From NCBI GenBank assembly GCA_021442155.1, contig CM038214.1, forward strand, positions 28,210,450-28,274,449: DNA of 64,000 nt, read 5' to 3'. The first letter of the stretch is position 1; each line of letters begins with the position of its first letter. The DNA is from Cymbidium sinense. Lineage: Eukaryota; Streptophyta; Magnoliopsida; Asparagales; Orchidaceae. A model generated the notes under the pieces. That model had not been told where the DNA came from and did no database searches. It was given only the letters and a program-made list of their open reading frames with translations. Positions 33,201 to 45,707 of the stretch are shown piece by piece. The position numbers and the translations under genes are program-made.

Positions 33201-35336
33201 GCCATGTTGAGGGCTCAGAAGAAGCTCATGTTGGAAACCTAGCATGTGCAAGAAGTAAGAACTCTTAAGCAACAAGTTGTGGAGCAAGGAGATTTCTCAC
33301 ATCCGAGAAACTCATTCTTTGACTCGAAAAAGTTTGATCTAAGAATACTAGGCTCGCTATCGAGTTTGAGCTCTTTCTCCTCCCTGGTAGTAGGCTCACT
33401 ACTAACAAGAGGATAAGAGATGGCTTTCTTTGTACACCTAATAGAGGTAGTGGAAAGAATGGGTGAAGCCAAAAATAGAAGTAGAAAATGTAGGAATAGG
33501 CAAGAAGCTTAAAGAAATTTTTTGATAGAACGGGAAATGCTTTAGGGAACAACCAAGTACCATTCGATAGTCTTGAAGAGGGAAAGAAAGAAGTTGATAT
33601 TCATAAGAAAGAGGTCCTGGGATGACATCCCTAAATCATGGGGGAAAAGAAATGAGGCTGTCATCACTTTCTAGGTTAAAAGGTTAAGCGTGTAGCTAAT
33701 CTCACTAATATCTCGGTCGGGGACAACTTTGTCTCCACTTGTGCCTGTGCACTCGTGAAATCAAACTCATAGCTTAGCCTTGGTGAATGTGCCTACAAGT
33801 GATAACCGTTCTATATCTATCATTTCTTTTAAACAATTTGTTGGGCTAGATGTGGCGCTTTCAAAATCTTGTTACACTCAATTATCTATCTTCTTTTCAC
33901 CTAAAAGTTATGGATTGGGGGAAGGCTTTCCCTCTTTCTTGACTTCAACTAATACTTGAATCTCTTAGTCTATGAATGATGGGTGTACCAGTCAATCCTC
34001 TCTCCCTACCTACCATTGGAAGTGCTCTTGTGAACCATGTGGGAAGTTTGCTTCATTTGACATCTTGCCAGCCTTTTTTTGAAGAACTTGTGTAAGCAAG
34101 CCTAAGGTGCTTCACTGTTGATCTAATCAATTGCAGACTTTGATGAGTTATCCGTCTATGTCAATCTCTTTATGAGCTTTGTTCTCTTTAGGGTCCAACT
34201 TTTCTTTCCTTTTAGTGATTCTAGTTTTTCCCATGGATCACACTCTTTATTTAGAAAGTTTCAAACCTAAAAGAAAAATACCTCAACTATGAAAATTGAT
34301 AAATAGAAAGCCATGCAACTTAAGAGTGAAATCTCCTACTGGCCTTTTTCTTATTTAGCTTCTGATATAGATAATCTTTTTTTCTTGTAGGATTCCAAAA
34401 GAATAATATTGAATATGTATAGGATGTTTGTAAGAGGTGATATCACTATTCTCATTCTTATTCTCGGTAGCTGTAGGTACTTGTACTTGTTTTTGAAGCG
34501 ATCAGACCTTGATAACCCGAGAAACCCAATGATCACCCATGACATATTGTATGTGATCCATAGTCATGGAGTCTAGGTTGGGGTTCACCTTTTTTTTTGG
34601 AAAGAGTAGCAAAGAGCACAAGTCACCATCAAAGGCACTAATGAAAAGGCAGGGTAAAGAAGGTTGACGCTCAACCCACCAATCAGTTTTTGTGAAAAAA
34701 ATAAACATAGGTGAAAAAATCTCCTCATATGAGAAGCTAAGAAAGGTGGAAATTCCACCGTCAACAACACAAGATGATGAGAGCAGTGAAAGCACTCCCA
34801 ATAACGTTCCCCTAGCACAATTTTCTACAAGGAAGTGTCTCCCCCATCTGAAGTAACCAATAGAGTGGCATGGTACAAAAGATCATCATGGCATATGTGA
34901 TATGTGTACGAACATTGAAGAAGATTATTGTCAAGTACAGTTTCTCGGATGTTAATAGATGACAAAATTCCAAATTATATGTGTGTTGACATCAAATAAG
35001 AATCCATTAAGGACAAACACCTTCAAGAAAACATTCAAAGTAATGCATGGTTCAAATTTGGGTGACGTTGATCAAATTGTCTTTCATTTTCTAGGCATAG
35101 GGAGGAATCCAAGATGAAACTATAGAAAGGTCTTAAAGTGTATCTAAAGTTTGAAGTCGACTCATAAGAAAAAAAGAACCTATAAATAGAATGATTTACA
35201 CTATTTGAAGAAGAGGGAAAAGAGAGAGCTATATGCCAATCGGAGAAAGAAAATTGCATTTTTTGTTCTATGGAGGTTTAACTCTAGTGTTTTAGAAGCT
35301 TGAGGAAAAGCATGATAGTTCAATGTCATGCTCTTC
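30231..35336. other. Right part of direct repeat A, mitochondrial-like texture
   Basis: Mixed-composition sequence rich in agaaagaaag/ctttcttt words, with short open frames on both strands. It is collinear with 50,691-55,891. No standard mitochondrial gene (cox, nad, atp, cob, rps, rpl, ccm) was recognised. Conserved small frames are listed separately. Confidence 0.5.
33239..33472 (-). pseudogene. Conserved organellar-type ORF relic, copy A
   Basis: A minus-strand frame with STTSIRCTKKAI, EPTTREEKELKL, RSNFFESKNEF and GCEKSPCSTTCCLRVL. Copy B (53,737-53,997) has a longer N-terminus (MFPKALPVRP) and the same blocks. In copy A that N-terminus is in another frame (MFPKAFPVL near 33,550), so this copy is frameshifted. 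The function is unknown. Its resemblance to hypothetical ORFs annotated in plant mitochondrial genomes is my recollection, not a search result. Confidence 0.4.
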
Positions 35337-37560
35337 TTTTATGAAAGAAGTTACCCTTTCAATTTAGTTCCAAGTCAAGTGTAAGCTAGTAAGTGATATT
35401 TACTAGTTTTTCATACAAAGAATATGGTGAAAGAATCTTCTATGCATTTTAGTTTATCGATTGAAGTGCCATTTCACTTTCAAGTATTTTTAGTCTTAGA
35501 GAGGCAAGAAGGACATGTGGATGGTAAAGGAACCTATATAAGGGAATCTAGTTTCCTGTTGATGGAATTGGAAAAAACACTAGGCTCAAGAGCTGTATCT
35601 CTCACACTTATGAGGACTCTCCCAATTTGGGAGAAATTGTTCTATTCATTATATGATCATGGTCCCAATAGTATCTTTCTTCAATAAAGCCCAAAAATCT
35701 GTGATTCCTTCATACTATAGGTATGACTACTTTCTTTTCTTTTTCTTCTTTATTGGATAGCTAGTTTTTCCTCAAGCAATCCAGAAGAGTGGGGTGTAAG
35801 GTTTTGAACTCGGGGTTACGGGAGGCGAAGAAGATTCTAATAGGGAAACTAAAACTACAATGACTTTAGTTAAGAAGTAGGATAGGCACTAAAATGGAAT
35901 AGATCTATTTAGAAAATGCTCACTCGATTACAAATTGATTGAAAGAAGCACAAAAGACAATGAGGAATGAAATTTCCAAGAAAATTTTTGAGCGACAAGC
36001 ACTTCAACTATCTATTACAAGAAAGAAAGAAGGATTCCACTTCTTAGGTTCCTACCGTTCATGTCACCTGAAAGCTCACTCGGGAACCCCCACTTCCACT
36101 TGATAGTATGAAAAAAATACTAGAACTAGAAAATTTGAGCTGAGCATTTCACTTATTGGCAAAGAAGATGATATGCTTAAGACAAGATCTAATTACACTA
36201 CAACTCTTGGGACTTCTACTTTTATGGGTCTATAACTTTTCTTACCTTTACTTTTTACATGGAAGGTGAAAATAAACAAGCTCTACTAGTTTGCTTTATT
36301 CTTTCTTCCAAAGCTTTGCTTTACTTGCATTTTTTGTCTTTTCTTCTCACTTCAAATGCACGCAAATAGGAATCTTGGTAGCAGGTGAAATCAAACATGA
36401 TTTCTAGAAAACTTGATTCTTAGAGCCATGGCAAACTTCAAGGCTTTAAAGACTAGGTTTTCTATTACTTCATATGAATATTCAAGAGTATGACTATACG
36501 AGTGAGTTAGATAATAGAGTAACTAGATAAAACTTAATTGTTGAATTCTGAAAAGACTTGCTTCATCAGTAGGTGCTAAACCAGCATTGATGAGCCACCC
36601 AGACCCAATCCAAATTGGCTTTGTCGATTGCTACTATTTGACTATTCCAATGAAAAGCCTAGGACTAGGGATTGAAAAATCATCATAAGGTGCTAGATGA
36701 GTAGAGCCCTTACTAACCTATGTCAAATTATGATAGATCAAATGATATGCCATGTCTTCATCCTATTTGAAAATGAAGTTTTGGGTATGAGGGCTATCCT
36801 AATTTATGCATAAACTTTCCCCTTGTTACAAAACATGGATTTTTTGGGGTAGTGTCTAACTTCACACTTCTAAATGGTCTCATTGCCTTGAGATTGAGAT
36901 TCAGAGGGTTGACTAAAGTAGGCATGAAATTGCTCTTACCTAAACAGTCAAACCTTTTCCCAAGAACCAACTTTCTCTTGGCCTACTACTTTTATTTTAA
37001 GGAAAACTCAGCTTCATTTCACATTCATCATATCTTCAAATGAAAGACTTCATAGCATCTATAAAATTCTCAATCCATACACGGAACTTAGTCATTTCTA
37101 GACATTTGGACTCACTACCTTGACTTCCTACATTACTATCTCATATGAAAAAAAATGATCAATCCACCAGCCCAAAAATGAAGATGAAGGATGCAGCTGA
37201 AACTCCTTGATCAATGGCTTTGCATCACCATGAGAGTTGGCTGGTCATTGTTCTAAGATCATTAGCTCTTCCTATAATTTGATCCCAAGAAGCGAATATG
37301 GAAAAGGGCTATTCCACACTTATTTTAATTACATTTCCATTATATGTTATGTGAATCTACAAACCTGGTTCAGTTCATATTTTCTTTTTTTAAATCCTCT
37401 CATTTTATTCAAGTAATTGGTAATTGTTTGTTCATACAAGACTAAGACTATTGAACTTTGAACTTCTTCACTTCACTTAGAAACTGAAGGAAGCTATTCT
37501 TACTATTCTAAATTGAAATTATTATTACTATCCCTATCTATTTGATTTGCAAAAAAGAAA
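35337..37560. other. Organelle-like sequence, no gene recognised
   Basis: Single-copy within the window. Small frames at 35,424-35,687 (87 codons) and 36,852-37,043 have no family motif I know. Texture matches the flanking mosaic. Confidence 0.4.
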
Positions 37561-37968
37561 AAAAGAGATCATTGGAACAATCCATATTCTTGATGCAATA
37601 TGTTACATTAGATTTCCTCAGTTCTTTCCTTATGGAACTATAATACAAAACAAAGATGGGATTCTTTAATATGAGTAATATAGAACCTAAAGGGTAATAG
37701 AAGTTACTCTTCTTTGAATGCTCAAAATCAATTCAAAAGAACAAAAGAAAATAAAGATCAAATGAAAATAATCAATAATTTTAATTTTTTTTAAAAGTCA
37801 AGGTTTTTCTTTATTTAGTGTCCATCTATAATGGTGATGAATCAAGAACTTTCAATTGAAACTCAATGAGTTCTTTCAATTAGTTTTCTTATCGTATATC
37901 AGGTTGAGAATTAGCTAAATATTTTATTCATATATGTAGTAAAAGAACATATCTAATTTAGTTCTTTC

Positions 37969-38064
37969 ATGCCTATTCTAACTAGTTATTTTGGCTTTTA
38001 ACTAGATGCTTCAATTATAACCCTAGCTCTATTTATTGGTTTGAACAAGATACAACTTATTTGA
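37969..38064 (+). pseudogene. petL: Plastid petL relic
   Basis: The 32-codon frame is MPILTSYFGF, then a TAA stop at codon 11, then LDASIITLALFIGLNKIQLI and TGA. Apart from the stop and a few changes this is full-length PetL (31 residues), a one-helix subunit of the cytochrome b6f complex. No indel is present. The stop shows that it is not expressed as protein. Start fixed by homology at the N-terminal MP. Confidence 0.92.
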
Positions 38065-38253
38065 AATAAATGAAATTCAATAAACAATTTTAAAAAATCA
38101 AAATAAAAGCCTCTTAGCATATTTCATTTCAGGTATTCTATGGTTTCTTCCCTCATCAATTGCCAATTTGTGGTTATTAAGATTCATGGATAATTCAGAT
38201 TCATATTTAGGGATAGATCTTACCTCTCTTTTTATTCTCTAAAACAAATCAAA

Positions 38254-38355
38254 ATGATTGAAGTTTTTCTATTTGGAATCATCTTAGGTCTAATTCTATT
38301 ACTTCCATGATTATTTGTAACTTCATATTTATATAGTGATTAGTTGGACATTTGA
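38254..38355 (+). pseudogene. petG: Plastid petG relic
   Basis: The frame reads MIEVFLFGIILGLILLLP, stop, LFVTSYLYSD, stop, LDI, stop. PetG of the cytochrome b6f complex is 37 residues (MIEVFLFGIVLGLI start, GDQLDL end). Here small deletions remove about four codons and introduce stops. It lies 189 bp after petL, as in plastomes. Confidence 0.92.
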
Positions 38356-38471
38356 TTAAGTAACATCTCTTCTTTTGATTGACCTCCTCTTATAGGTGGT
38401 CAAATTAAGTTACAATTCTACTTTATTTTGTGAAGTTCTTCCATTGTAATTGAGATAACATAAATGGAATA

Positions 38472-38537
38472 ATGCTCTATAGATTTAAACCTATGACATC
38501 GGGTTTTGAGATTTTGCTTTCCTAATCTATGCGCGCT
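38472..38537 (-). pseudogene. trnW-CCA: Plastid trnW-CCA relic
   Basis: On plus, atgctctatagatttaaacc and tatgacatcgggttttga are the reverse complement of the T-arm, variable loop and anticodon arm of plastid tRNA-Trp(CCA). The 5' half (D-arm) is largely unrecognisable. It is placed after petG as in plastomes. Confidence 0.75.
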
Positions 38538-38550
38538 ACAAAATGTAGCC

Positions 38551-39960
38551 AGTTAAAAAATGCTAGCTAGCTACTAGACTATATGCCTTATTGAAACTAG
38601 GGTTGTTGTAGTGCATTGGAGAGCAAGCGTATGCAATAGAATAGTTGACCACCTTTTCTCGCTCCAGCTGACCTCGACCCTTGCTTAATGTTCCACTTAT
38701 GATCCTGGAGGATTTTGAGAAATGCGCCTGACCGAAAAAAGAGACTAGCGCCTTTCTTCTCCTCTTTCATGTGAATGGTCGGGCTTGTCAAGAATAGTTT
38801 TCTGTGCTATATTCCATGTTGAGAAACACCATACCTTTTCTGGAGGTGCTCCATGATGCTACTGATGATTATCCCTAGTGCAATGAGACCTCAAATAGGA
38901 TAGGATTGTGTGTTGGGCCCTTTGGGTGTCCATATTGGAGTTACCTTAGCATAAATGTGACGCGACCATCAAATTTTTTGACGTTCCACCTGTGATGCTA
39001 GAAAGAAAGGGTTCTACATGAGCTCCCATTCTACGGTGTGGTGGTAGGATAAACTAGGGGATTTCTTTGGTGTAGGTATGGTCAAATCGGTAGGGTCAAA
39101 TACATGGGCCCTTCCATTCTACCAAGTTTTTTTAGTAGCTTTACGCTCATGGTGGTCCCTAGGAGCAAGGGTTAGGGAAGGTAATGGGCCCTCTAACTTC
39201 CACTATGTGATGTGTGATTCCTATGAAGTGAAATGAGCTTTCTCATGGCGCTTATGATGGTTGGCATTCCTACGGGCATAGACTTCTTGGGCCCTAGAGA
39301 TGACTAGTGCCTTTGGAAACAATCATGATGCTTTGGTGTAGTTTTCTTTAGTTTGTATTATACTAAATGAAACACATAGAAAAGTGATAGTTCACTAGCT
39401 ACGTATACAGTCAAAGGTGATCAATCAGTAGTTGCCCTTCTCCAGCCTGAGAAAAGCAGCGAACTCAAAAAGCTAGGTGTTTTTCTACTTTGGACACGAA
39501 CACTATTTCATTATTAGCTGAAACCCACCTGAGAGATGGAACGACAATAAAATAAGATAAGTCGATGTTCCATCTCAAATTGCATTGATAGCTTGTAGTG
39601 AACACCCCTCATATGAAATTGAAATAAGCCTTTGGTACTTTAGTAGTGCAGGCGAACAACCCTAAAACTAATAGGCCTAAAAAAAGGCCTTTTGGTCTCG
39701 TCTATTGTCTTATAGTAGTAGGTCTGGGGAAGCTACCACTTCTACAATAGATCTGCTTCCTCATCTTGCTTTTGATAAAGTGTTTACTTTGCGTTCTTCA
39801 CTCGTGCTTGCTTACACGAAGGCTCATAGTCCTTTCACTAGGTCCAGTTCATCAAAGCCAAAGATTTGATCGAAATCTGCTATTGAAAGGAGAAGATATG
39901 TGTAAGCAATCATATCATGGCATAAATTAGATAGGGCCACATCTAAAAGATAGAATAGAT
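38551..39960. other. Unassigned mosaic sequence left of the small array
   Basis: No gene recognised. Part of this stretch (38,850-39,330) is richer in G and C (gggccctctaac, gggccctttggg) than its neighbours, so it may come from a different source. The minus-strand frame 38,597-38,791 has no motif. Confidence 0.35.
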
Positions 39961-40602
39961 TGTGGGTTTTAGTTATTATTATTAGTTTATTTATTTTTAT
40001 TTAGTTTTAGTTATTTAGGTTTTATTAGTTATTTATTTGGTTTTAGTTATTAGTTATTATTAGTTTATTATTTGGGTTATTAGTTTAGTTAGTTATTAGT
40101 TATTAGTTTTATTGTTATTAATTATTTATTTAGTTTATTAGTTTATTATTATTAGTATTAGTATTATTATTAATTATTAGTTATTTATTAGTTTATTATT
40201 ATTAGTTTAGTTATTGGGTTTAGTTTTATTAATAGTTAGTTTTTAGGTTAGTTATGTTTAGGTTTTAATTTTGTTATTATTATTATTAGTTAGTTATTTA
40301 TTAGGTTTAGTTTAGTTAGTTTATTAGTTTATTTTTGGTTATTAGTTTAGGTTTAGTTTAGTTTAATTAGTTTTATTAGTTTAGTTTATTTTTAGTTAGT
40401 TTATTAGTGGTGTTTTTTATTTAAGTTTAATTTAATTTTATGTTTTATTTTTTGATTATTTGTAGGTTTATTTTTTAGGTTTAGGTTTTTATTTAGTTTT
40501 TATTTTATTTTATTTTAGGTTTATTTTATTTTTATTTTACGTTTAATTTTTATTTTCTTTGGTTTTATTCATAGGTTTAGGTTTGGGGTTTAGGGTTTAG
40601 TG
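39961..40602 (+). repeat. Transitional telomere-like array
   Basis: Nearly C-free on plus. From left to right it changes from TTTAGTTATTATTAG words (39,965-40,400; the reverse complement of the 10.7 kb tract), through TTTTATTTTAGG words (40,400-40,560; like the left arrays), to TTTAGG/GGGGTTTAGGG (40,570-40,602). It thus contains both degenerate families in one stretch. Confidence 0.88.
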
Positions 40603-41836
40603 TTACTTATGATTCCTTTTTTTAAAGAGGAAGAGGAAACCCCAACTTTTGAAGTGATAGAATATAGAATTAGGCTTGAGCATAAGGAACTTCCGCATAA
40701 ATAAAGAGAAAGATGAGATAAAGATCGATTTGAGAAAAGATGATCTCACATATACTCTTTCCATGACATGAGAGAAGAATCCACTTTGTCCATGAGTGAG
40801 ATTTTCTTGACTTTCCTTTGATCAGAAGCATCGATTGCATGTGAAAAGCATGATTAGGCTTAGGGAAGAAAGTTGAGTAGAAAATACGTGTAAATAAGGA
40901 AGAAATGAAACTTGATGGATTTCTTTCATGGCTAACTTGAAAAGGTTGGGTTCTCTCTAGGTGGTTGAGCCCTATCCTTTGCTCTTAAAGGGTTGGGCTG
41001 CTCCTGCTCAATAGGGCTTTCCTTGAACTTGAAATTCATCTTTGCTTTGTGAGCTGCTCATAGGTGAGGACTTCACCCCACCCATATGATGATCCCTTTT
41101 GATGAGGGGACATCAAGCGCATCAAGCTCAGAGTCTCTACTCCATTGGACTCACTTATTGGCCATGCATCGTCCAAAATGAATTGAACAAAGAATGATTC
41201 TTTACTCCACTGCAACCTGTCTCATATGCATCATCTTTTTTTTACCTCGACTCGATATTTATAGTGTTTCCAACAACATAGAGAATGAAGAGCTCTACTC
41301 TTTGACTTAGATCAAACCAGGAAGTGCGGTCCATGAGGCAATGAAAGAAAGTTTGATTTTGACAATTGCCAAAGATAAGTTCAAAGACCATTAGAAAAAT
41401 GGATGGTTGATAAAACAAATGTGGAAGCTTGAAAGCTCAAATTAGTCCAGATAAAGGAGGAAATGGAACACCTATCAAAATAATTATTGGAGCTGAACTG
41501 GACCAAGTTTGAAATAGATCCTAATGGGGGCATCATATGCTGGCTTATCAGAACTAGTAAAGAAGCACCCTCGCAAGATGGGATTGAAAGAATGATGCTA
41601 CAAATCTCCATGATCTTTCTAATTAAAGAAAAGTGAGAGGCGCTAGATGAAAAGGAAGAGTTGGCTTTTCTTTTCTTTTATAACCTCTGGTCTACTCAGA
41701 GGAAAATCAATCAAAATGCAGTGTCAGTTGCATTGGTTGGGAGAAATCACTGAGCATACTTTCACTTGATTGAGCTTGAGTCAACCTTTTTTTAGAATAA
41801 GCTTTTCTACCACCTTTCAGCTAAAACCATCCAACA
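40603..41836. other. Organelle-like sequence up to the scaffold gap
   Basis: Mixed-composition sequence with agaagaat and ctttcttt words. No gene recognised. It ends at the N run. Confidence 0.4.
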
Positions 41837-41936
41837 NNNNNNNNNNNNNNNNNNNNNNNNNNNNNNNNNNNNNNNNNNNNNNNNNNNNNNNNNNNNNNNN
41901 NNNNNNNNNNNNNNNNNNNNNNNNNNNNNNNNNNNN
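41837..41936. other. Assembly gap of exactly 100 N
   Basis: One hundred consecutive N, the fixed size many scaffolders use for a gap of unknown length. Any feature pair on opposite sides may not be adjacent in the genome. Confidence 0.99.
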
Positions 41937-42756
41937 AAATAAGAGAATACCTATAAGGTGACTTTCAATACTAAGAAATAGTAATATCCAAAATATTCAC
42001 CATATCTCATATGAGAAGTAATTAGCACAAGAATATTGAATCTAGTAGTCAACCTATGCCCTATAGGTAAACAAAGAGAGGACTCTATTATGAAATAGAT
42101 AGTGAAATATTTCTAGTAGCTTTAAGCACTCTACATTATATAACTCGCATTTTGATATGCTTAAGGTCACAAATACACATCTAATGAAAAGGCATTCCTA
42201 TACACCTTCTAGAGGTGCTATAGGAAAATCAGTATTCTAGCAAAAAAACTAGGGTCAAGGCTTAGCTCTCTAAGAGGCTCGGATAGACCCACATCCAAGG
42301 TAGCTACCTTCAAGATTTTATAGCATAGTGAGTGATGGAGTGACGAGAAACAAATGAAGAGAGAATTTCTAGAAAGGTAATTTTATTAGCTCGAATGCAG
42401 TGAGAATGAGTGCTTTCTTAAATAAAATGGGATTCACTGGTCCTTCTCCTCCTTCCTTCTAAGCCAAAGTAGGGGATGAGGTCAGAACAATACCGCTACT
42501 GCTGTTCTAAAGATATGTCACTTCCACTTCATGGACAATAGAGAAGGCTTATATTTTCAACATTTTATGCTCCCTACCTCATTGTCTTCTGCATTTGATT
42601 GTCCATGTTGTACTTATACTTAAGACTAGGACCTACAATTCAGACGTGTCTGCTACTATTGCATCAATCTGATTCATGATCCTATCAATAGGAAAGGGCT
42701 AAGCCAAGCACCATAAAAAGTCCCTACTTTGCTTACCTAGCAAGGCGTATTCCATA
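41937..42756. other. Organelle-like sequence right of the gap
   Basis: No gene recognised. It resembles the sequence left of the gap in texture but is not an obvious continuation. Confidence 0.4.
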
Positions 42757-45707
42757 GAACCCGACATAAGAGGTACATTAGGCCTAGCCGATTAATCAAT
42801 AGTCTTATACTTCTCGCTCGAAATGGTGGGATAGTTGTTTGACAAAAAAAGTGTGTGTGTGGTCGTAGGCTCAAACTATAGGATAGTGGGAAAGTGTCCG
42901 TGTTTCCATAGGCAACCCAATGCTTTTGCATCCTATCCATGATTAGTTAATGGAAGTTCTTAGTGATTGATCACCTGAACTTTCCATTAGCATGCACCTC
43001 TCTCACTCAAGGTAATTCGATTAGTACTAAATTCCATAGGCACTCAATTCTTTAAGGATTTGGGAGTGAGACTTCAATGCGAGTTATATCACTTGAAGGG
43101 GAGCTTCGTACAGTATCTAGTGAAGACCCATCATTAGTTGAGACACTTGTTACTTAATAATGCACCTAGTGGCATATGACCTTACCAAAGTTTTGGTTAT
43201 TACGCCCCAAAAAAAAAGTAATAGATTGTTACCAAGAGGGTACATCCTGGGTGAAACCTAAGGTATGTAAGGAGTAGAATATGGCCCTTGCCCTATGAAA
43301 AAAAAGAGTACCTATCATCAAGTCTACAATATCTCGTGTACCTGTACCCCACTATCAATTTTCCACAGAGAAAAGGTAGTAATCCTCACTCCTGAAAGAC
43401 TTTATGTCACTAATCCATTTTATCAATCATTGGACTCTTCGAATAAGCTAGAAATTACACCCTGTGGGAGAAGAAGCAAGGATTGAATCTCTCCAAATAG
43501 ACCATACTCAATATCCCCATCCATCGCCTTCTCCATCCATACTAGACACATGGCATAGACAAGGATCATGGATGCCCAAGTTTAGGCGCAAGAAGAAATG
43601 GGAGGGGACAAAAGTGTCTTGAGAGACTAGCTAGCTGAGATTTTGAGCTTGCTCGAGAAAGGGAAGGAAGAGCTATAACAATGTGATAGAAGCCCTAAGC
43701 TATAACAATAATGCTATTCTAAAAAAGATTGAATGTCTAATGCTATGAAGGGCATGAGTTCTAGATGGAAAAAGAAGGTAACCATAGAGGGGAAGGTGGC
43801 TAGCTTCTTTCCTTTTTAGCTTTTAATTTTTAACTTGTTTCAAAATGTTTTCGCATGCTTTAGAGCACAAGAAAAGTAAGTACCACCTGAAGGATGGCTA
43901 TTCCTAATAGACATAGAGTAGTAGAGGATTCTTTTTCTCCGAGTTAGTTTGATAACCTTTATAGCAAGAAAGTTTGAAGTAGGCAAGGCCAATCATTCTA
44001 ATCTGGGGTTGGGGCAGGGAACAACAAGTAGATCTATTAAGTAGTACATTTTCAAGCTATTACTCTTTTCAAGCCTATATATGAATTCTTATCAACCATC
44101 AACCATATCTCACTTATGTTGTGAGCCTTCTAAAGAAGATTTGCCTCTTAGTCGAGGTTCTTCAAATTATTTTAATATTTTTATAATAGAGTGTAACAAA
44201 GAAGAAAAAGAACCTAGGAGAATTATGAATTTAGGACCTTTTATGGGATGTGTGTCTCTTCCATCTCATTTTTTAGATAGGCTTTTGGCCACTCACTTAT
44301 TTTTATAAGAGAAAGAAATGAGGTAGCACAACTTGCATACAAGCAAAGGGAGCGACGACTATGAAAGCAAAGCTCGTGATGGCTAGAAAAGAAAGTTGAT
44401 CGCTTTTGATAGCTTAGAAAAAAGACCCGTAAAGCAAATCCAATACTAGATACATAATTATTGATGAGAAAATGAATAACATAATAATACATGCTTTTCT
44501 TTTCCTATTTTTCTTTATATGAGGCTCTTCCCTCCTTCCTTTCATGTTTCTATGAATGAGAATTGAATCGGGTTCCATGGCTTCCATTGAGTGATCTATG
44601 TATTGAAGTTCACTACACACAATGATTCTTTTCTATCTTCTCTCTGATTGAGTCTTCGTGACCTATTTTGACTTCTTTTATTTAGACTCTCCCCAACACT
44701 AAAAAGAAATAGATTAAAACTTTAAAAGAATTAGTTAAAGAACTAGAATGAGAAAGTGGCAGTCAATCAATTCTTCCTTCCATTCAGTTCATAGTCAAAA
44801 AAAGAAAAAAAATTGCAAGGTCTTGTTATGCCGAGGAGCGGGATGCAAATGAAGCTTGTTATAAACCCAAATACAAAGCCAAAGAAAAAAATCCTATGCA
44901 CTAGTATTTGCCTTATGCAATGGTTGAATCATTTTTTTCTTACCTAACCCATTGCTACACACCTTTATTCTACTGTCGAGTAAGAGTCGATCGCTTTCCT
45001 TATCTATATTCATAAATTTTCTTTTGAGAAAGAATTATCTGATTAGAATAATAGAAAGTAAGGATTGATAGTCCATGATTCCATCAAGAAAGAAGAGTTT
45101 ACACACTACCACACTACCCACTACCCACTAGTAGTCCTTCCTCCAAGAGATTCAATAGACCTCCAACAATAGGGTGAATGCTACTTGCTTCTCTTGAGCA
45201 ATATGCTTTTCCCTTCTATGGGTGTGGATAATTCACCATTTCAGAAAGAAGGACTCTCTTGCTTGAACTGATAGCTATTGAATTAAGCTTGAGAAAAGAT
45301 AGGCTAGCACTTGTTCACTTAGAGTTGGAATAAAATTGAATGCCCTACTCAAGCACCAACCGTAGTGATTCCCCAGATTAAAAAAAAATAGCATCGATTA
45401 TTTCTTCAACATAGAATCTCTCGGTCACTGACCTACTGGGGCATAAGAAAAAATGGAAAGAACTAAAAACTACACCAATCATAGCTTCTTCACCATGATG
45501 TGTGAACAGTTCCTCTACGCCTTTTGCTTGGTAAATGTCAAGAAGAAGAAAAGTGGTTCCTCCCTAAGCTCTAATTTTGCTAACGCTCCATGAAGTTGCA
45601 CATTGCTCTTGCTTCCTTCTTCCCTGCCTCTTAAGCTTCAGCTAAGGAATAGAGCATGAGGGAAGACACCACTGGCTGTATACAAACCAGGAATTCACGT
45701 GACCAAT
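42757..45707 (+). repeat. Long inverted repeat, arm 1
   Basis: It matches 58,011-61,097 in reverse complement. Examples: gaggtacattaggcctagcc at 42,770 against ggcctaatgtacctctt at 61,073; ggggttggggcagggaacaa at 44,005 against the reverse complement near 59,840; gaatagagcatgagggaag at 45,645 against 58,070. Copies differ by many substitutions and small indels. Arm 1 lies just before direct repeat B. Confidence 0.92.
44081..44308 (+). CDS. Conserved small ORF in inverted repeat, function unknown
   Basis: A 75-codon frame (MNSYQPSTISHLCCEPSKED, then NLGPFMGC). Arm 2 has the corresponding minus-strand sequence at about 59,550-59,775 with blocks MNSYQPST, LCCEPSKE and LGPFMGC, but a stop after KEPR. 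Partial conservation between arms suggests an ancestral organellar ORF. No family was recognised, and no promoter or expression signal was seen. It may be a chance frame preserved by recent duplication. Confidence 0.3.
   Translation: MNSYQPSTISHLCCEPSKEDLPLSRGSSNYFNIFIIECNKEEKEPRRIMNLGPFMGCVSLPSHFLDRLLATHLFL

Larger units (their letters stand above)
27256..35336 (+). repeat. Long direct repeat, copy A
   Basis: Collinear with 46,766-55,891 from ttaaagaaagtaaa at the left edge to catgctct at the right edge. By eye the copies are clearly homologous throughout, with many substitutions and small indels. Copy A lacks a 965-bp segment (47,312-48,276) present in copy B. Contents in order: an unrecognised ORF relic, plastid ccsA relic, AT-rich spacer, then sequence of mitochondrial-like texture. 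Copy A starts six bases after the AT tract. Confidence 0.93.
37561..38550 (+). other. Plastid-derived segment: petL-petG-trnW
   Basis: Gene order and spacing match the plastid petL-petG-trnW(CCA) cluster, including an AT-rich upstream spacer of the psbE-petL type. The edges are approximate. Plastid trnW/petG segments occur in many plant mitochondrial genomes, so transfer through mitochondria is possible. Confidence 0.8.
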
